Assembly (NCBI GenBank): GCA_018648325.1 | Contig: JABGRK010000017.1 | Coordinates: 237,588-301,587, forward strand | Source: Chloroflexota bacterium | Lineage (GTDB): Bacteria; Chloroflexota; Dehalococcoidia; JABGRK01 | Direction of reading: 5' to 3' | Length of the DNA: 64,000 nt | In this document: one piece after another, positions 22,196-30,964 of the stretch | Layout of the letters: every line of letters starts with the position of its first letter | Numbering within the stretch: position 1 is the stretch's first letter | Notes under the pieces: generated by a model | Database searches by the model: none | What the model was told of the DNA's origin: nothing | What the model saw: only the letters and a program-made list of their open reading frames with translations | Translations under genes and position numbers: made by a program

Positions 22196-24577
22196 ATGAA
22201 AGTATCTGTTAACTGGCTAAAAGATTATGTGGACGTTTCCGTTCCGGCGGACGAGCTTGCACACAGACTGACCATGTCCGGCAATGAGGTAGAGGCGGTC
22301 GATAGTGTCGGGGCAAGCTGGGACAACGTTCTGGTTGGTCATGTGCTTACATTGGAGCCTCATCCTGATGCCGACCGCTTGCGTCTGGCAACAGTCGAAC
22401 TAGGCGGGGAGCAAATGACCGTGGTCTGTGGAGATCCCAACGTAAAGGTTGATGATAAGATCGTTTTTGCCCGCGTTGGAGCCAAGCTTATAGACGGGCA
22501 CAACGGCAAGGCCAGAGAGCTTAAACCGGCCAAGATACGCGGTATTGCGTCATCCGGCATGATCTGTTCGGAGATGGAGCTTGGCATATCCGAAAGCCAC
22601 GACGGCATTATTGTACTGCCGGCGGATGCTCCAATCGGCATGCCTCTTGCAGATTATATGGGCGACACTGTTTTGGATATCACCGTTACTCCCAACCGCG
22701 CAGATTGTTTATCAGTTTTAGGTGTTGCCAGAGAAACGGCGGCGCTCACCGGCAAGACAATGTCCATGCCTACGGTCGAGTATTCCGAATTGGGTGATGA
22801 TATAAACAAGTCGGTATCGGTTCAGATTGACGATGCTGATCTGTGTTACCGCTACTGCGCCAGCCTTATTAAAGACGTAAAAATCGGGCCGTCGCCGGAG
22901 TGGATGCAACGAAGGCTGATTGCCAGCGGCATGCGCCCCATCAGCAACATAGTTGATATTACCAACTACGTCATGCTGGAGTATGGCCAGCCGCTGCATG
23001 CTTTTGACTATAACAAGTTGCCCGGTGGCAAGATCACAGTTCGTCGGGCAAAAGACGAAAAACTGACTACCATAGATGACGTTGAACGCAAGATCACATC
23101 TGACATGCTGGTTATTGCCGACGACAGTAAGGCGATTGCACTTGCCGGAGTTATGGGCGGGCAGTCAAGCGAGGTTAGTGATAACACCACCAGCATACTG
23201 CTTGAATGCGCCAATTTCAATCGTGAGAATGTACGTCGCACATCGCAGGCCTTCAAGATGCGCTCAGAAGCTTCGCTGCGCTTTGAGAAAGGGCTTAGCC
23301 CTGAACTGGCGTTGTACACGTTGCGCCGTGCAACACAATTAATAGTTGAGCTGGCCGGTGGTGTAGCAGCAAAGGGCATAGTTGATGTATACCCCGGCAG
23401 GGCGGATCGCCTGCCTATTTCACTCACGGATGTGAAGGTGAAACAGGTGCTGGGTATAGATATTGCTCAGGATGAAATGGTAATGGTACTTGCCACACTG
23501 GGATTTGGGTGCAAAGTAAAGTCGAAATCAGAACTGCTGGTTGAGGTGCCGTACTGGCGCACCGACGTAAGCTTGCCCGTCGATTTGATCGAGGAGATAG
23601 CGCGTATAACCGGTTATGACCAGATACCGACCACGCTGCTCAGTAGTGAGATACCTCAGAATGAGCTGCACCCCATGCTCACCTTTAAGGACAGAGTAAG
23701 GGATATACTGGTTGGCTGTGGTATGCAGGAGATAATAACCTATTCTCTGGTTGGCTGGCAGGATTTGGCGAAGATAGGAGCACCTGATCCGATAGGGCTA
23801 ATTAATCCCTTAAGTACTGATCAGCAGTATCTGCGTACCAGTCTCAGGCCCAGTGTGATGATGAAGATTGCTGATAATGAAAAGCATGAACCGGGACTGA
23901 GCATTTTCGAGATAGGCAGAACTTATCTTAAACGTGACCAGAATTTGCCTGATGAACGTGAAATACTTTGCGGTTCACTAGCCGGTCAGCGTACCCAGCG
24001 TCAGTGGCAGCTAAGACCGGAACATGTTGATTTCTACGACGCAAAGGGTGTTTTAGAGACGCTGTTTGATTCTTTGGGCGTTAGGGTTAATTTTGAGGCG
24101 TGCGACGATGCTACGCTTGTTTCCGGCAGGACAGCGGCAATCATTGTAGACAAACAGGTTGTTGGCGTAGTTGGGCAGCTCGATCCACATATTGCCGAGC
24201 AGTACGATATTTCATCTGATCCGGTATATTTGTTCGAAATAAAGATGGACAAGCTTTTGCCGCTCATCAGATCTATGGGAGAGTACTCGCGGATTGCGCG
24301 TTTCCCTGGTAGTACGCGAGATATATCGCTTTTACTTGATATTGATGTACCATCGAGCAAGGTGCAGGACATTATCGAAGATACCAAGCTGGTAAGCGAG
24401 GTTGCCCTGTTTGACGTTTACACCGGCGACAAATTGCCCTCGGGCAAGAAAACATTGGCATATTCCATTGTTTACCAGGCACCGGACCGCACACTTACCG
24501 ATAAAGAGGTAAACAAGGTGCAGGATGGTATGCTCAAACGTCTGCAAAAGACGCTGGCCGCTGTGCTCAGGCAGTAA
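22196..24577 (+). CDS. pheT: Phenylalanine-tRNA ligase beta subunit
   Basis: A full-length beta subunit of 793 residues. In order it shows the N-terminal module with the tRNA-binding OB domain (VLTLEPHPDADRLRLATVELG, about 45-150), the B3/B4 editing region (RYCASLIKDVKIGPSPEWMQ), the B5 domain, and the C-terminal FDX-ACB domain (SRIARFPGSTRDISLLLDIDVPSS). It pairs with PheS. Confidence 0.96.
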   Translation: MKVSVNWLKDYVDVSVPADELAHRLTMSGNEVEAVDSVGASWDNVLVGHVLTLEPHPDADRLRLATVELGGEQMTVVCGDPNVKVDDKIVFARVGAKLIDGHNGKARELKPAKIRGIASSGMICSEMELGISESHDGIIVLPADAPIGMPLADYMGDTVLDITVTPNRADCLSVLGVARETAALTGKTMSMPTVEYSELGDDINKSVSVQIDDADLCYRYCASLIKDVKIGPSPEWMQRRLIASGMRPISNIVDITNYVMLEYGQPLHAFDYNKLPGGKITVRRAKDEKLTTIDDVERKITSDMLVIADDSKAIALAGVMGGQSSEVSDNTTSILLECANFNRENVRRTSQAFKMRSEASLRFEKGLSPELALYTLRRATQLIVELAGGVAAKGIVDVYPGRADRLPISLTDVKVKQVLGIDIAQDEMVMVLATLGFGCKVKSKSELLVEVPYWRTDVSLPVDLIEEIARITGYDQIPTTLLSSEIPQNELHPMLTFKDRVRDILVGCGMQEIITYSLVGWQDLAKIGAPDPIGLINPLSTDQQYLRTSLRPSVMMKIADNEKHEPGLSIFEIGRTYLKRDQNLPDEREILCGSLAGQRTQRQWQLRPEHVDFYDAKGVLETLFDSLGVRVNFEACDDATLVSGRTAAIIVDKQVVGVVGQLDPHIAEQYDISSDPVYLFEIKMDKLLPLIRSMGEYSRIARFPGSTRDISLLLDIDVPSSKVQDIIEDTKLVSEVALFDVYTGDKLPSGKKTLAYSIVYQAPDRTLTDKEVNKVQDGMLKRLQKTLAAVLRQ

Positions 24578-24646
24578 TCTGCTTTTAACTGCGAGTTTCA
24601 TTTCTGCCAGTCTTCCTGTTTAGTCATTCCATATCCACATTAAATC

Positions 24647-24676
24647 TTGGCTTATAGCGTCGTCGGATGATACAAT
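24647..24676 (+). promoter_or_regulatory. mobA promoter, leaderless
   Basis: TTGGCT (24647-24652) and TACAAT (24671-24676) are 18 bases apart. The predicted transcription start, about 24683, is the first base of the GTG start codon, and no ribosome binding site is visible. Confidence 0.5.
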
Positions 24677-24682
24677 ATAAGT

Positions 24683-25291
24683 GTGAATGAGAATGTAACT
24701 GCTATTGTACTTGCGGGGGGAAAAGGCAAAAGGCTGGGGCAGGCCAAGGCTACGCTTCGGCTTAACGAGCAAACCCTTATTGAAGACGTAGTTGACCGTA
24801 TATCCGGTATTGTATCCGAGGTAGTTGTGGTCACATCACTGCAGTTAAGTAATTTGCCGCAGGGACTTAAAGCTACCGTTGTCACTGATATCCATCCCGG
24901 TAAAAACGCGCTGGGTGGTGTGTATACCGGCCTTGTGAAATCAAGTAATCACCATAATCTTGTTGTTGCCTGCGATATGCCATTTTTGAATATTGAGTTG
25001 CTTGAACATATGATTGGGCTGGCAGCGGATGTGGATATAGTGACTATTAGTGTTGATGGGAAGGTTGAACCACTGCATGCCGTATACTCAAAAGAGTGTA
25101 TTGGGCACATCGAAAAGATGTTTGCCAATGACGATCTTCAGGTCAGCCATCTTTTAGATGTGGCGAAAGTGCGTTATGTTGGAGAGGATGAGCTTGACCT
25201 CTATGATCCAGAGCACATAAGCTTTTTCAATATTAACGATAAATACGATCTGGCGCGGGCCAAAAAGCTGAAGGAGGCAAGGGCCGAATGA
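24683..25291 (+). CDS. mobA: Molybdenum cofactor guanylyltransferase
   Basis: Adds GMP to molybdopterin to make the guanine dinucleotide cofactor used by many Mo/W oxidoreductases. The nucleotide-binding LAGGKGKRLGQAK (11-23), the GGVYTGLV motif and CDMPFLNIELL metal motif mark the MobA fold. 202 residues. The start is a GTG without a ribosome binding site. The stop overlaps the moeA start by 4 bases. Confidence 0.9.
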   Translation: MNENVTAIVLAGGKGKRLGQAKATLRLNEQTLIEDVVDRISGIVSEVVVVTSLQLSNLPQGLKATVVTDIHPGKNALGGVYTGLVKSSNHHNLVVACDMPFLNIELLEHMIGLAADVDIVTISVDGKVEPLHAVYSKECIGHIEKMFANDDLQVSHLLDVAKVRYVGEDELDLYDPEHISFFNINDKYDLARAKKLKEARAE

Positions 25292-26547
25292 TTTCTATAG
25301 AAGAAGCGCGGCAAAAGATACTCAGTTATGTAGGTGTGCTTGAGCCGGAGGAAAAGCCCATTATGGATAGTATTGGTCAGGTTTTGGCCCAGGATGTTTA
25401 TTCGGATATAAACGTACCGCCTCTTGATAATTCGGCGATGGATGGTTATGCTATCCAGTCGGCAAGCACCAAAGGTACTCTTAAGAGCAATCCAATTATA
25501 CTCAAAGTTATCGGCGAGGTTGCTGCCGGTTCTATTAGCGATAAGGTGGTCAGGCTGGGTACGGCCATCAGGATAATGACCGGTGCACCTATACCGGCTG
25601 GGGCAGATACCGTTGTGCAGTTTGAGAAAACAGATGAGCAGGAGCGCAGTTCATCCGGTAAAACACTTGATGAGATTGGCATTTTTGAAGAAGCTCCGGC
25701 TGACAATAATATAAGACGGGCCGGCGAGGATATAAAAAAGGGCGATCTGGTGCTTAAGGCAGGCGTTGTGATCCGGCCGCAGGAAGTCGGGCTGTTGGCG
25801 TCGCTGGGATATGCCAGGGTTGCTGTGATTCGCAGGCCGGTTGTGGCCGTGCTGGCCACAGGAGACGAGTTGGTAAACGTTGGGGAACCGCTTCCACTCG
25901 GCAGAATATATAACAGCAACACCTATAGCATCGCATCGCAGGTGGTCAAATATGGAGGCGTTCCCAAAATTTTGGGTATTGCCAGAGATACGATTGATGC
26001 GCTATGGGGCAAGATAAGCGATGGACTTGATGCCGACATGCTGATAACCTCAGCGGGTGTCTCTATGGGTGATTATGACGTGGTAAAGGATGTTCTGGCC
26101 CAACACGGGCAGATAGCCTTCTGGACGGTGAGCATGAAACCGGGCAAACCTCTGGCTTTCGGGACATTAAATAGTGAGGATGGTCGCAAGGTTCCTCACC
26201 TGGGACTCCCCGGCAATCCGGTAAGCTCCATGGTATCGTTTGAACAGTTTGCCAGTTCCGCTATATTCAAGATGCTGGGCAAGAAAGACATTGTCAAATC
26301 TACGATTAGCGCTATCAGCGAGAGCAATGTCAAAAACAAGGATGGCCGTCGCGTTTTTACCAGGGTGTTTGTTCGTAAAGATGGTGACCAGTATTACGCT
26401 AATTCTGTGGGGCCGCAGGGTTCCGGTATTCTCACCTCCATGGGACAGGCAAATGGCTTGATGATAACGCCTGAGGATGTGGCTCTAACCAATATTGGTG
26501 ACAGCGTTGAGGTGCAGATGCTGGACTGGACTCAAGAGCAATCATAA
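25288..26547 (+). CDS. moeA: Molybdopterin molybdenumtransferase
   Basis: Inserts molybdate or tungstate into adenylated molybdopterin. The N-terminal PPLDNSAMDGYAIQ motif, the TGAPIPAGADTVVQFE segment, ATGDELV and the TSAGVSMGDYDVV and GLPGNPVSSMVSFEQF motifs are all seen in a full 419 residues with the C-terminal domain IV. It is translationally coupled to mobA. The pair shows the organism uses a Mo or W enzyme; none is in the window. Confidence 0.94.
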   Translation: MISIEEARQKILSYVGVLEPEEKPIMDSIGQVLAQDVYSDINVPPLDNSAMDGYAIQSASTKGTLKSNPIILKVIGEVAAGSISDKVVRLGTAIRIMTGAPIPAGADTVVQFEKTDEQERSSSGKTLDEIGIFEEAPADNNIRRAGEDIKKGDLVLKAGVVIRPQEVGLLASLGYARVAVIRRPVVAVLATGDELVNVGEPLPLGRIYNSNTYSIASQVVKYGGVPKILGIARDTIDALWGKISDGLDADMLITSAGVSMGDYDVVKDVLAQHGQIAFWTVSMKPGKPLAFGTLNSEDGRKVPHLGLPGNPVSSMVSFEQFASSAIFKMLGKKDIVKSTISAISESNVKNKDGRRVFTRVFVRKDGDQYYANSVGPQGSGILTSMGQANGLMITPEDVALTNIGDSVEVQMLDWTQEQS

Positions 26548-26654
26548 CAGTTTTCTATGCAGTACTTAGCTTTTCTTTCCTTGTCATATTGTGAACTTGA
26601 CAAAGGTAGTGTCCTATAGTAACTTTTCTTATTATCTGCATTACATAAAAATAT

Positions 26655-26682
26655 TTTACGTATTTCATATTAGTGTTATAAT
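26655..26682 (+). promoter_or_regulatory. Promoter for the small membrane-protein cluster
   Basis: TTTACG (26655-26660), 16-base spacer, TATAAT (26677-26682) preceded by TG one base away, an extended -10. It would start near 26689 before the GTG at 26717. Confidence 0.5.
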
Positions 26683-26716
26683 CAGTCACAAATCGTAGGT
26701 GAGGTGGTAGTTCCTG

Positions 26717-27109
26717 GTGAAAGTAGCGGGTGGGATTCTTTCAATCCTTAGCGGCATACCGATTCTTCTTATCGGCGTTTATACCGTTTATCTTGGTGGG
26801 TTTACCTGGCTTGTTGTTGGTTTAAGTGCTGCGGTGTTGGCTGTTACTGGGATTGTGTGGCTTGTGTTGGGGATATTAGCTATTGTTGGCGGGGCTGTTG
26901 CAATAGCCGGAAAAGCCCGGAAAATGGCCCTTACAGGAAGTATATGTGCGGTGGTAGCGCCTATCTGGTATTACAATGCAATTATAATACTTTTGCCGAT
27001 ACTTCTGATGGGCATACTGTCTACAGTGTTTGTGGTGTTGAGTCGCGACAGTTATGAAAAAAATAAACCTGATATTTCGGAATCAGTTTTGAACATGGAA
27101 ATCAATTAG
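26717..27109 (+). CDS. Small integral membrane protein, copy 1 (DUF4064-like)
   Basis: A 130-residue protein with about four hydrophobic segments: the opening VAGGILSILSGIPILLIGVYTVYL, then two Val/Ile-rich helices and a last one before a charged tail. It resembles the loosely defined DUF4064 group. Translation starts at GTG with GAGGTGG upstream. It is the first of three tandem related genes; function unknown. Confidence 0.72.
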   Translation: MKVAGGILSILSGIPILLIGVYTVYLGGFTWLVVGLSAAVLAVTGIVWLVLGILAIVGGAVAIAGKARKMALTGSICAVVAPIWYYNAIIILLPILLMGILSTVFVVLSRDSYEKNKPDISESVLNMEIN

Positions 27110-27118
27110 GAGACAGTT

Positions 27119-27490
27119 ATGAGAGTAACAGGTGGAGTTTTATCGATACTCAGTGGCATCTCGGTTTTGATTATCGGGATATTTTTAGTGGCAACGGCAA
27201 GTTTATTTGACAACTATACGGTTGATCAAAGTTCCGCGTCGGTTTCTTTTTGGGGTATCGTATGGATTCTTTTCGGGCTCATGGCTATTGTTGGCGGTGC
27301 GTATGCTTTTATTAAAAAGCACTGGACAATATCTATTGCCGGTACGGTATGCGTGCTCATAGCACTTACCTTGGCTTATGTAGTGGCATGGAGAGCGATT
27401 ATTTTTTCCTGGTGGGTACTGGTTATGGCCATAGTGGCCCTTGTTGCATTTATAGTTGACCGTAAGTCATTTGTTGATCAGGAGCAATAG
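27119..27490 (+). CDS. Small integral membrane protein, copy 2
   Basis: A 123-residue four-helix membrane protein that repeats the opening of its neighbours, MRVTGGVLSILSGISVLIIG. It begins 9 bases after copy 1 with GGAGA just before the ATG. The three copies have diverged strongly except in their first helix. Function unknown. Confidence 0.72.
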   Translation: MRVTGGVLSILSGISVLIIGIFLVATASLFDNYTVDQSSASVSFWGIVWILFGLMAIVGGAYAFIKKHWTISIAGTVCVLIALTLAYVVAWRAIIFSWWVLVMAIVALVAFIVDRKSFVDQEQ

Positions 27491-27521
27491 AAATTCAAAA
27501 AGCTATGGAAAAAGGACACAG

Positions 27522-27839
27522 ATGAGAATTGCTGGCGGAGTACTACTGATTATATGTAGTATAGTGATGTTGATCGCTGGAGTGGATATATTGCAGAAGA
27601 ATCCGTGGGCGGTTTTGTTTGGAGCCAATCAGCCATTCACTATTGGATTGATTGCGCTTATTCTAGCAGTGCTTGCTGTTGTGGGTGCAGTATTTGCTAT
27701 TATGGGTAAGCACTTTAAATATGCAATTGGTGGCGCTGTTTGCGCTGTTGCATCTACATTCGTGGGATTGTATCCGATGGTGATTTTTTCTATACCGGCG
27801 CTTATATTCATACTTTATCAGCACAGGGCTTTTGAGTAG
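27522..27839 (+). CDS. Small integral membrane protein, copy 3
   Basis: A 105-residue membrane protein starting MRIAGGVLLIICSIVMLIAG, similar to copies 1 and 2. The ATG at 27522 is chosen over an upstream in-frame start at 27456 because AAAGGA lies 8 bases before it and homology begins there. About four hydrophobic segments. Function unknown. Confidence 0.7.
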   Translation: MRIAGGVLLIICSIVMLIAGVDILQKNPWAVLFGANQPFTIGLIALILAVLAVVGAVFAIMGKHFKYAIGGAVCAVASTFVGLYPMVIFSIPALIFILYQHRAFE

Positions 27840-27905
27840 ATATACGGGTGTGATTAGTAGTAACCGTTTAAGTGGAGCCTATCCTCCATTTTTCATTATT
27901 TTAGC

Positions 27906-27935
27906 TTGACTTTTTGCGCCTGTTCGACATAGAAT
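27906..27935 (+). promoter_or_regulatory. Promoter for tRNA-Ile
   Basis: TTGACT (27906-27911), an 18-base spacer and TAGAAT (27930-27935) precede the tRNA by about 17 bases. Confidence 0.5.
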
Positions 27936-27952
27936 TAAACGTACGATAGCTT

Positions 27953-28029
27953 GGGCCATTAGCTCAGTTGGCTAGAGCGCAGTCCTGATAAGACTGAAGT
28001 CCCTGGTTCGAGTCCAGGATGGCCCACCA
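27953..28029 (+). tRNA. tRNA-Ile (GAU anticodon)
   Basis: A complete 77-nt cloverleaf: GGGCCAT/ATGGCCC acceptor, D-arm with GCTCAGTTGGCTAGAGC, anticodon loop CTGATAA, T-arm with GGTTCGAGTCC and encoded CCA. It is not part of an rRNA operon here. Confidence 0.95.
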
Positions 28030-28208
28030 TGCTGTACGGCAGGTAAGAACTTCGACGTTCTCCTCGGATGGCCCCTTCGGCACAATTCATATAGATAAAA
28101 TGCGTATTATACGCTATTTCATTTTGAGGGATTAAACTATTGGGGTGGTTTTTCGAATCAGCTGTAATACAAATTTGACTTAGGATTTACGTTCCAACCT
28201 TAAATATC

Positions 28209-29999
28209 TCACGCTTCCTCCTGAAGTTTTGCTATTTGCTCATCGGTTGCGATCCATTCTGATTCCTGTTTTGCGATAAGTGATTCTATTTCATTTAACC
28301 TGGTATTTCGCTCTTGTGAAAATACGGTAGGTTCTTGCTCGAAGCTTTGCAGTATATCTTTTTTTTCTTCGTATAATTTTTGTGTTGCCGCTTCAAGTGT
28401 TTGCGCCTTTTTCTTTTGGCTGCGCAGCAGGGCCTGATTTTCTTTTTGTTGTTCCCATGTGGTTTTTGGTTTTTTATTGGCGGTTGTTTTTTTTGATTCG
28501 CCAGAGGTGCTTTCGTCTACCGTTTTTCCAAGGTGATACACGTATTCTTCGTAATTGTGCAGGTAGCGGGTCGCTTTTGAGTTTTTCACCTCAATAATGC
28601 CTGTAGCAAGCAGATTGACGAAGGTACGATTATGGCTTATGAACAAAACGGTCTGGTTGCATTTTTTCAAAGCTAAACTCAGAGCTTCCACTGTTTCGAA
28701 GTCCAGATGGTTTTCCGGTTCATCAAGCAGCAGTACATGGCTTTTGTTAAGCAGAATGCCTGCTAGGCAAAGGCGCGCTTTTTCGCCTCCGCTTAAAACG
28801 GATATTTTCTTTTTCAGGTCGTTTTCGTTAAATAGAAAGTTCCCGGCCATTTTCATAATGTCTTCTTTGCTGGCCTCTATACCGGCACTGCCTTGCAGAT
28901 ATGCCAGTACTTCCTGTCTGGGCTCAAGCATACTTGGTACGTGCTGTGCGTAATAGGCAATTTTTACCTTGGGCGCCCATTTAAACACACCCGATAGAAG
29001 AGGGATTTCGCCTGCTATGGTTTTTAGATATGTGGTTTTACCCTGTCCGTTATCACCGACAATAGCAATGTGTTCTCCTCTGGCAATACTGATGGTGATA
29101 TTTTTGGCTACAACTTTTGGCCCGTATCCTATCGACATGGCTTCGGTATCAAGAGCGATGCCTTTTTTTTGTTCTACCTTTGGAATATTTATTTTTACAG
29201 AGGCTAACGGGTGAAGAATATCGATATTTTTTAGACGACCTATTTGCTTCAGCTTTGATTGCGCCTGAGTTGCTTTGGACGCTTTTGCCCGGAAACGGTC
29301 AACGAATTGTTGCAATTGCTTTCGTTGCCGGTCAATGTTTTCGTTTTGACTTTGTTTGAGCATTATTTGTTCTTCTTTATACTCAAAATATTCTTCTATA
29401 GAACGGGGATAAAGAAATAGTTTCCCATGTTCTACCTCTAGAGTTTTATCACATGTATTTTTTAAAAATTCCCTATCATGGGATATGACCAGAAACCCTC
29501 CGTTATATGAGCGCAGGAAATTTTCCAGTAGCAGCAGTGTGCTTAAATCAAGGTAGTTTGTCGGCTCGTCAAGCAGCAGCAGGTTAGGTTCTTTAAGGAG
29601 CATTGCGGTGAGTTTGACCCGCATCTGATAGCCACCGGACAAACCTTCTATTTTAGTATCCAGGGCTTCATTTTTTAATTGAAACTGGTTGGCAACTTTT
29701 CCGCATTGCCACGCTTCTTTACCGGTATACCTGGTTAAAAATTCCATAACGGTTTCTGATAAAGCATACGGGTCGTTTTGTTCCAGGTATCCCAGACGGG
29801 CATTTTTATTAATGAGTATATCGCCGGAGTCTTTTTCTTCTTCTCCCACTATGATCTTGAACAGGGTGGATTTTCCCGCGCCGTTCCTTCCGATTACTCC
29901 TATTTTCTGTTTTGTGCCAATAGTAAGGCTGGCGTCTTCCAAGATAGTTCGTTTGCCATATGATTTTGAAAGACTATTGATTTGTATTAAAGTCGACAT
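28209..29999 (-). CDS. ABC-F family ATPase
   Basis: A 596-residue soluble protein with two ATP-binding cassettes and no membrane domain. The first has GRNGAGKST (37-45), LSGGYQMRVKL and LLLLDEPTNYLD; the second GDNGQGKTT, LSGGEKARLCL and LLLDEPENHLD. The linker (about residues 215-260) is charged and helical, and the C-terminus is a coiled coil as in Uup. ABC-F proteins act on the ribosome, rescuing stalled complexes or protecting against antibiotics; which one cannot be told. It is a single-gene unit. Confidence 0.92.
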   Translation of the reverse strand: MSTLIQINSLSKSYGKRTILEDASLTIGTKQKIGVIGRNGAGKSTLFKIIVGEEEKDSGDILINKNARLGYLEQNDPYALSETVMEFLTRYTGKEAWQCGKVANQFQLKNEALDTKIEGLSGGYQMRVKLTAMLLKEPNLLLLDEPTNYLDLSTLLLLENFLRSYNGGFLVISHDREFLKNTCDKTLEVEHGKLFLYPRSIEEYFEYKEEQIMLKQSQNENIDRQRKQLQQFVDRFRAKASKATQAQSKLKQIGRLKNIDILHPLASVKINIPKVEQKKGIALDTEAMSIGYGPKVVAKNITISIARGEHIAIVGDNGQGKTTYLKTIAGEIPLLSGVFKWAPKVKIAYYAQHVPSMLEPRQEVLAYLQGSAGIEASKEDIMKMAGNFLFNENDLKKKISVLSGGEKARLCLAGILLNKSHVLLLDEPENHLDFETVEALSLALKKCNQTVLFISHNRTFVNLLATGIIEVKNSKATRYLHNYEEYVYHLGKTVDESTSGESKKTTANKKPKTTWEQQKENQALLRSQKKKAQTLEAATQKLYEEKKDILQSFEQEPTVFSQERNTRLNEIESLIAKQESEWIATDEQIAKLQEEA

Positions 30000-30145
30000 A
30001 GATTCCTTTTTTTAACAGTGTAAATATCTCTCTAGATTTAGTTTACCCTATAGGCGAGTAGAATGCAGTAATGCAGCATAAATTAGCGGAATATAAGCAT
30101 TTGGGGGAATTAGTTTAGTGGTTTTTAGCAAACGGCAAATAAACG

Positions 30146-30964
30146 TTACTTAGGATCGAGATCAAGAGTCAGGTTCATGCTGCCGGTTCGGTATCCCTCA
30201 AGATCCAGCACTATGTATGTATATCCCAGCGCTTTGAGCTTGGCAACGATAGCATCTTTAAACTTAACCACGGCTTCTATTTCGGGGCTGTCGATCTCAA
30301 TTCTGGCGATTTCGCCGTGATGCCTTACTCTCACCTGACGAAAGCCCAGAGACATCAGAAATTCCTCAGCTCCATTTATCATGTTCAAGGTTTCCTGATT
30401 TATCTGAGTGCCATACGGCACCCTTGATGCCAGACATGCGAATGATGGTTTGTCCCATGTTGGGAGATTGAGTTGTTTTGATAGAATTCTGATATCGTCT
30501 TTTGTCAGGTCGGCCTCGCATAAAGGGCTGCGCACGTCCAGTTCCTGCTTGGCTTTTGAGCCGGGACGGTAATCCGACAGGTCATCGGCATTTGATCCGT
30601 CAGCCACCCACGCAATATTTTCTTTTTTGCATATGTCACCGAGGCTACCAAACAGTTCTTTTTTACACCAGTAACAGCGGTTAGTGGGATTACAGGTAAA
30701 CTCAGGCTGACTTAGTTCATCCGTATAGATGCTGACAAACCTGACGCCAATCTCGTCTGCCAGCTGTTTTGCGCTTTCATATTCCCTTTCGGGATACGTT
30801 GCTGATTGCGCTGTGACTGCCAGTACTTTATCTCCTAGCATATCGCTGGCCACTTTAAGCAGGAAGGTACTGTCCAGTCCGCCGGAGAATGCGACAAGTA
30901 CGCTGCCCATTTCAGATAAAACACTTTTTAGTTTGTCCAGTTTCTGCTCAGGTGTTACTGTCAT
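30146..30964 (-). CDS. larE: ATP-dependent sacrificial sulfur transferase LarE
   Basis: LarE is a PP-loop ATPase that puts sulfur on the pyridinium precursor of the nickel-pincer nucleotide cofactor of lactate racemase. The SGGLDST P-loop, the TNRCYWCKKELF cysteine segment and the FACLASRVPYGTQI motif near the active cysteine are present in 272 residues. Its start overlaps the mnmA stop by 4 bases, so it belongs to the thiamine/sulfur operon. larB, larC and larA are not in the window. Confidence 0.85.
   Translation of the reverse strand: MTVTPEQKLDKLKSVLSEMGSVLVAFSGGLDSTFLLKVASDMLGDKVLAVTAQSATYPEREYESAKQLADEIGVRFVSIYTDELSQPEFTCNPTNRCYWCKKELFGSLGDICKKENIAWVADGSNADDLSDYRPGSKAKQELDVRSPLCEADLTKDDIRILSKQLNLPTWDKPSFACLASRVPYGTQINQETLNMINGAEEFLMSLGFRQVRVRHHGEIARIEIDSPEIEAVVKFKDAIVAKLKALGYTYIVLDLEGYRTGSMNLTLDLDPK

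Noticed and set aside
28030..28208. Region after tRNA-Ile as an integrase attachment site
   Set aside because: No integrase, no repeated tRNA 3' end and no foreign genes follow; only a small palindrome near 28101-28113 is present.
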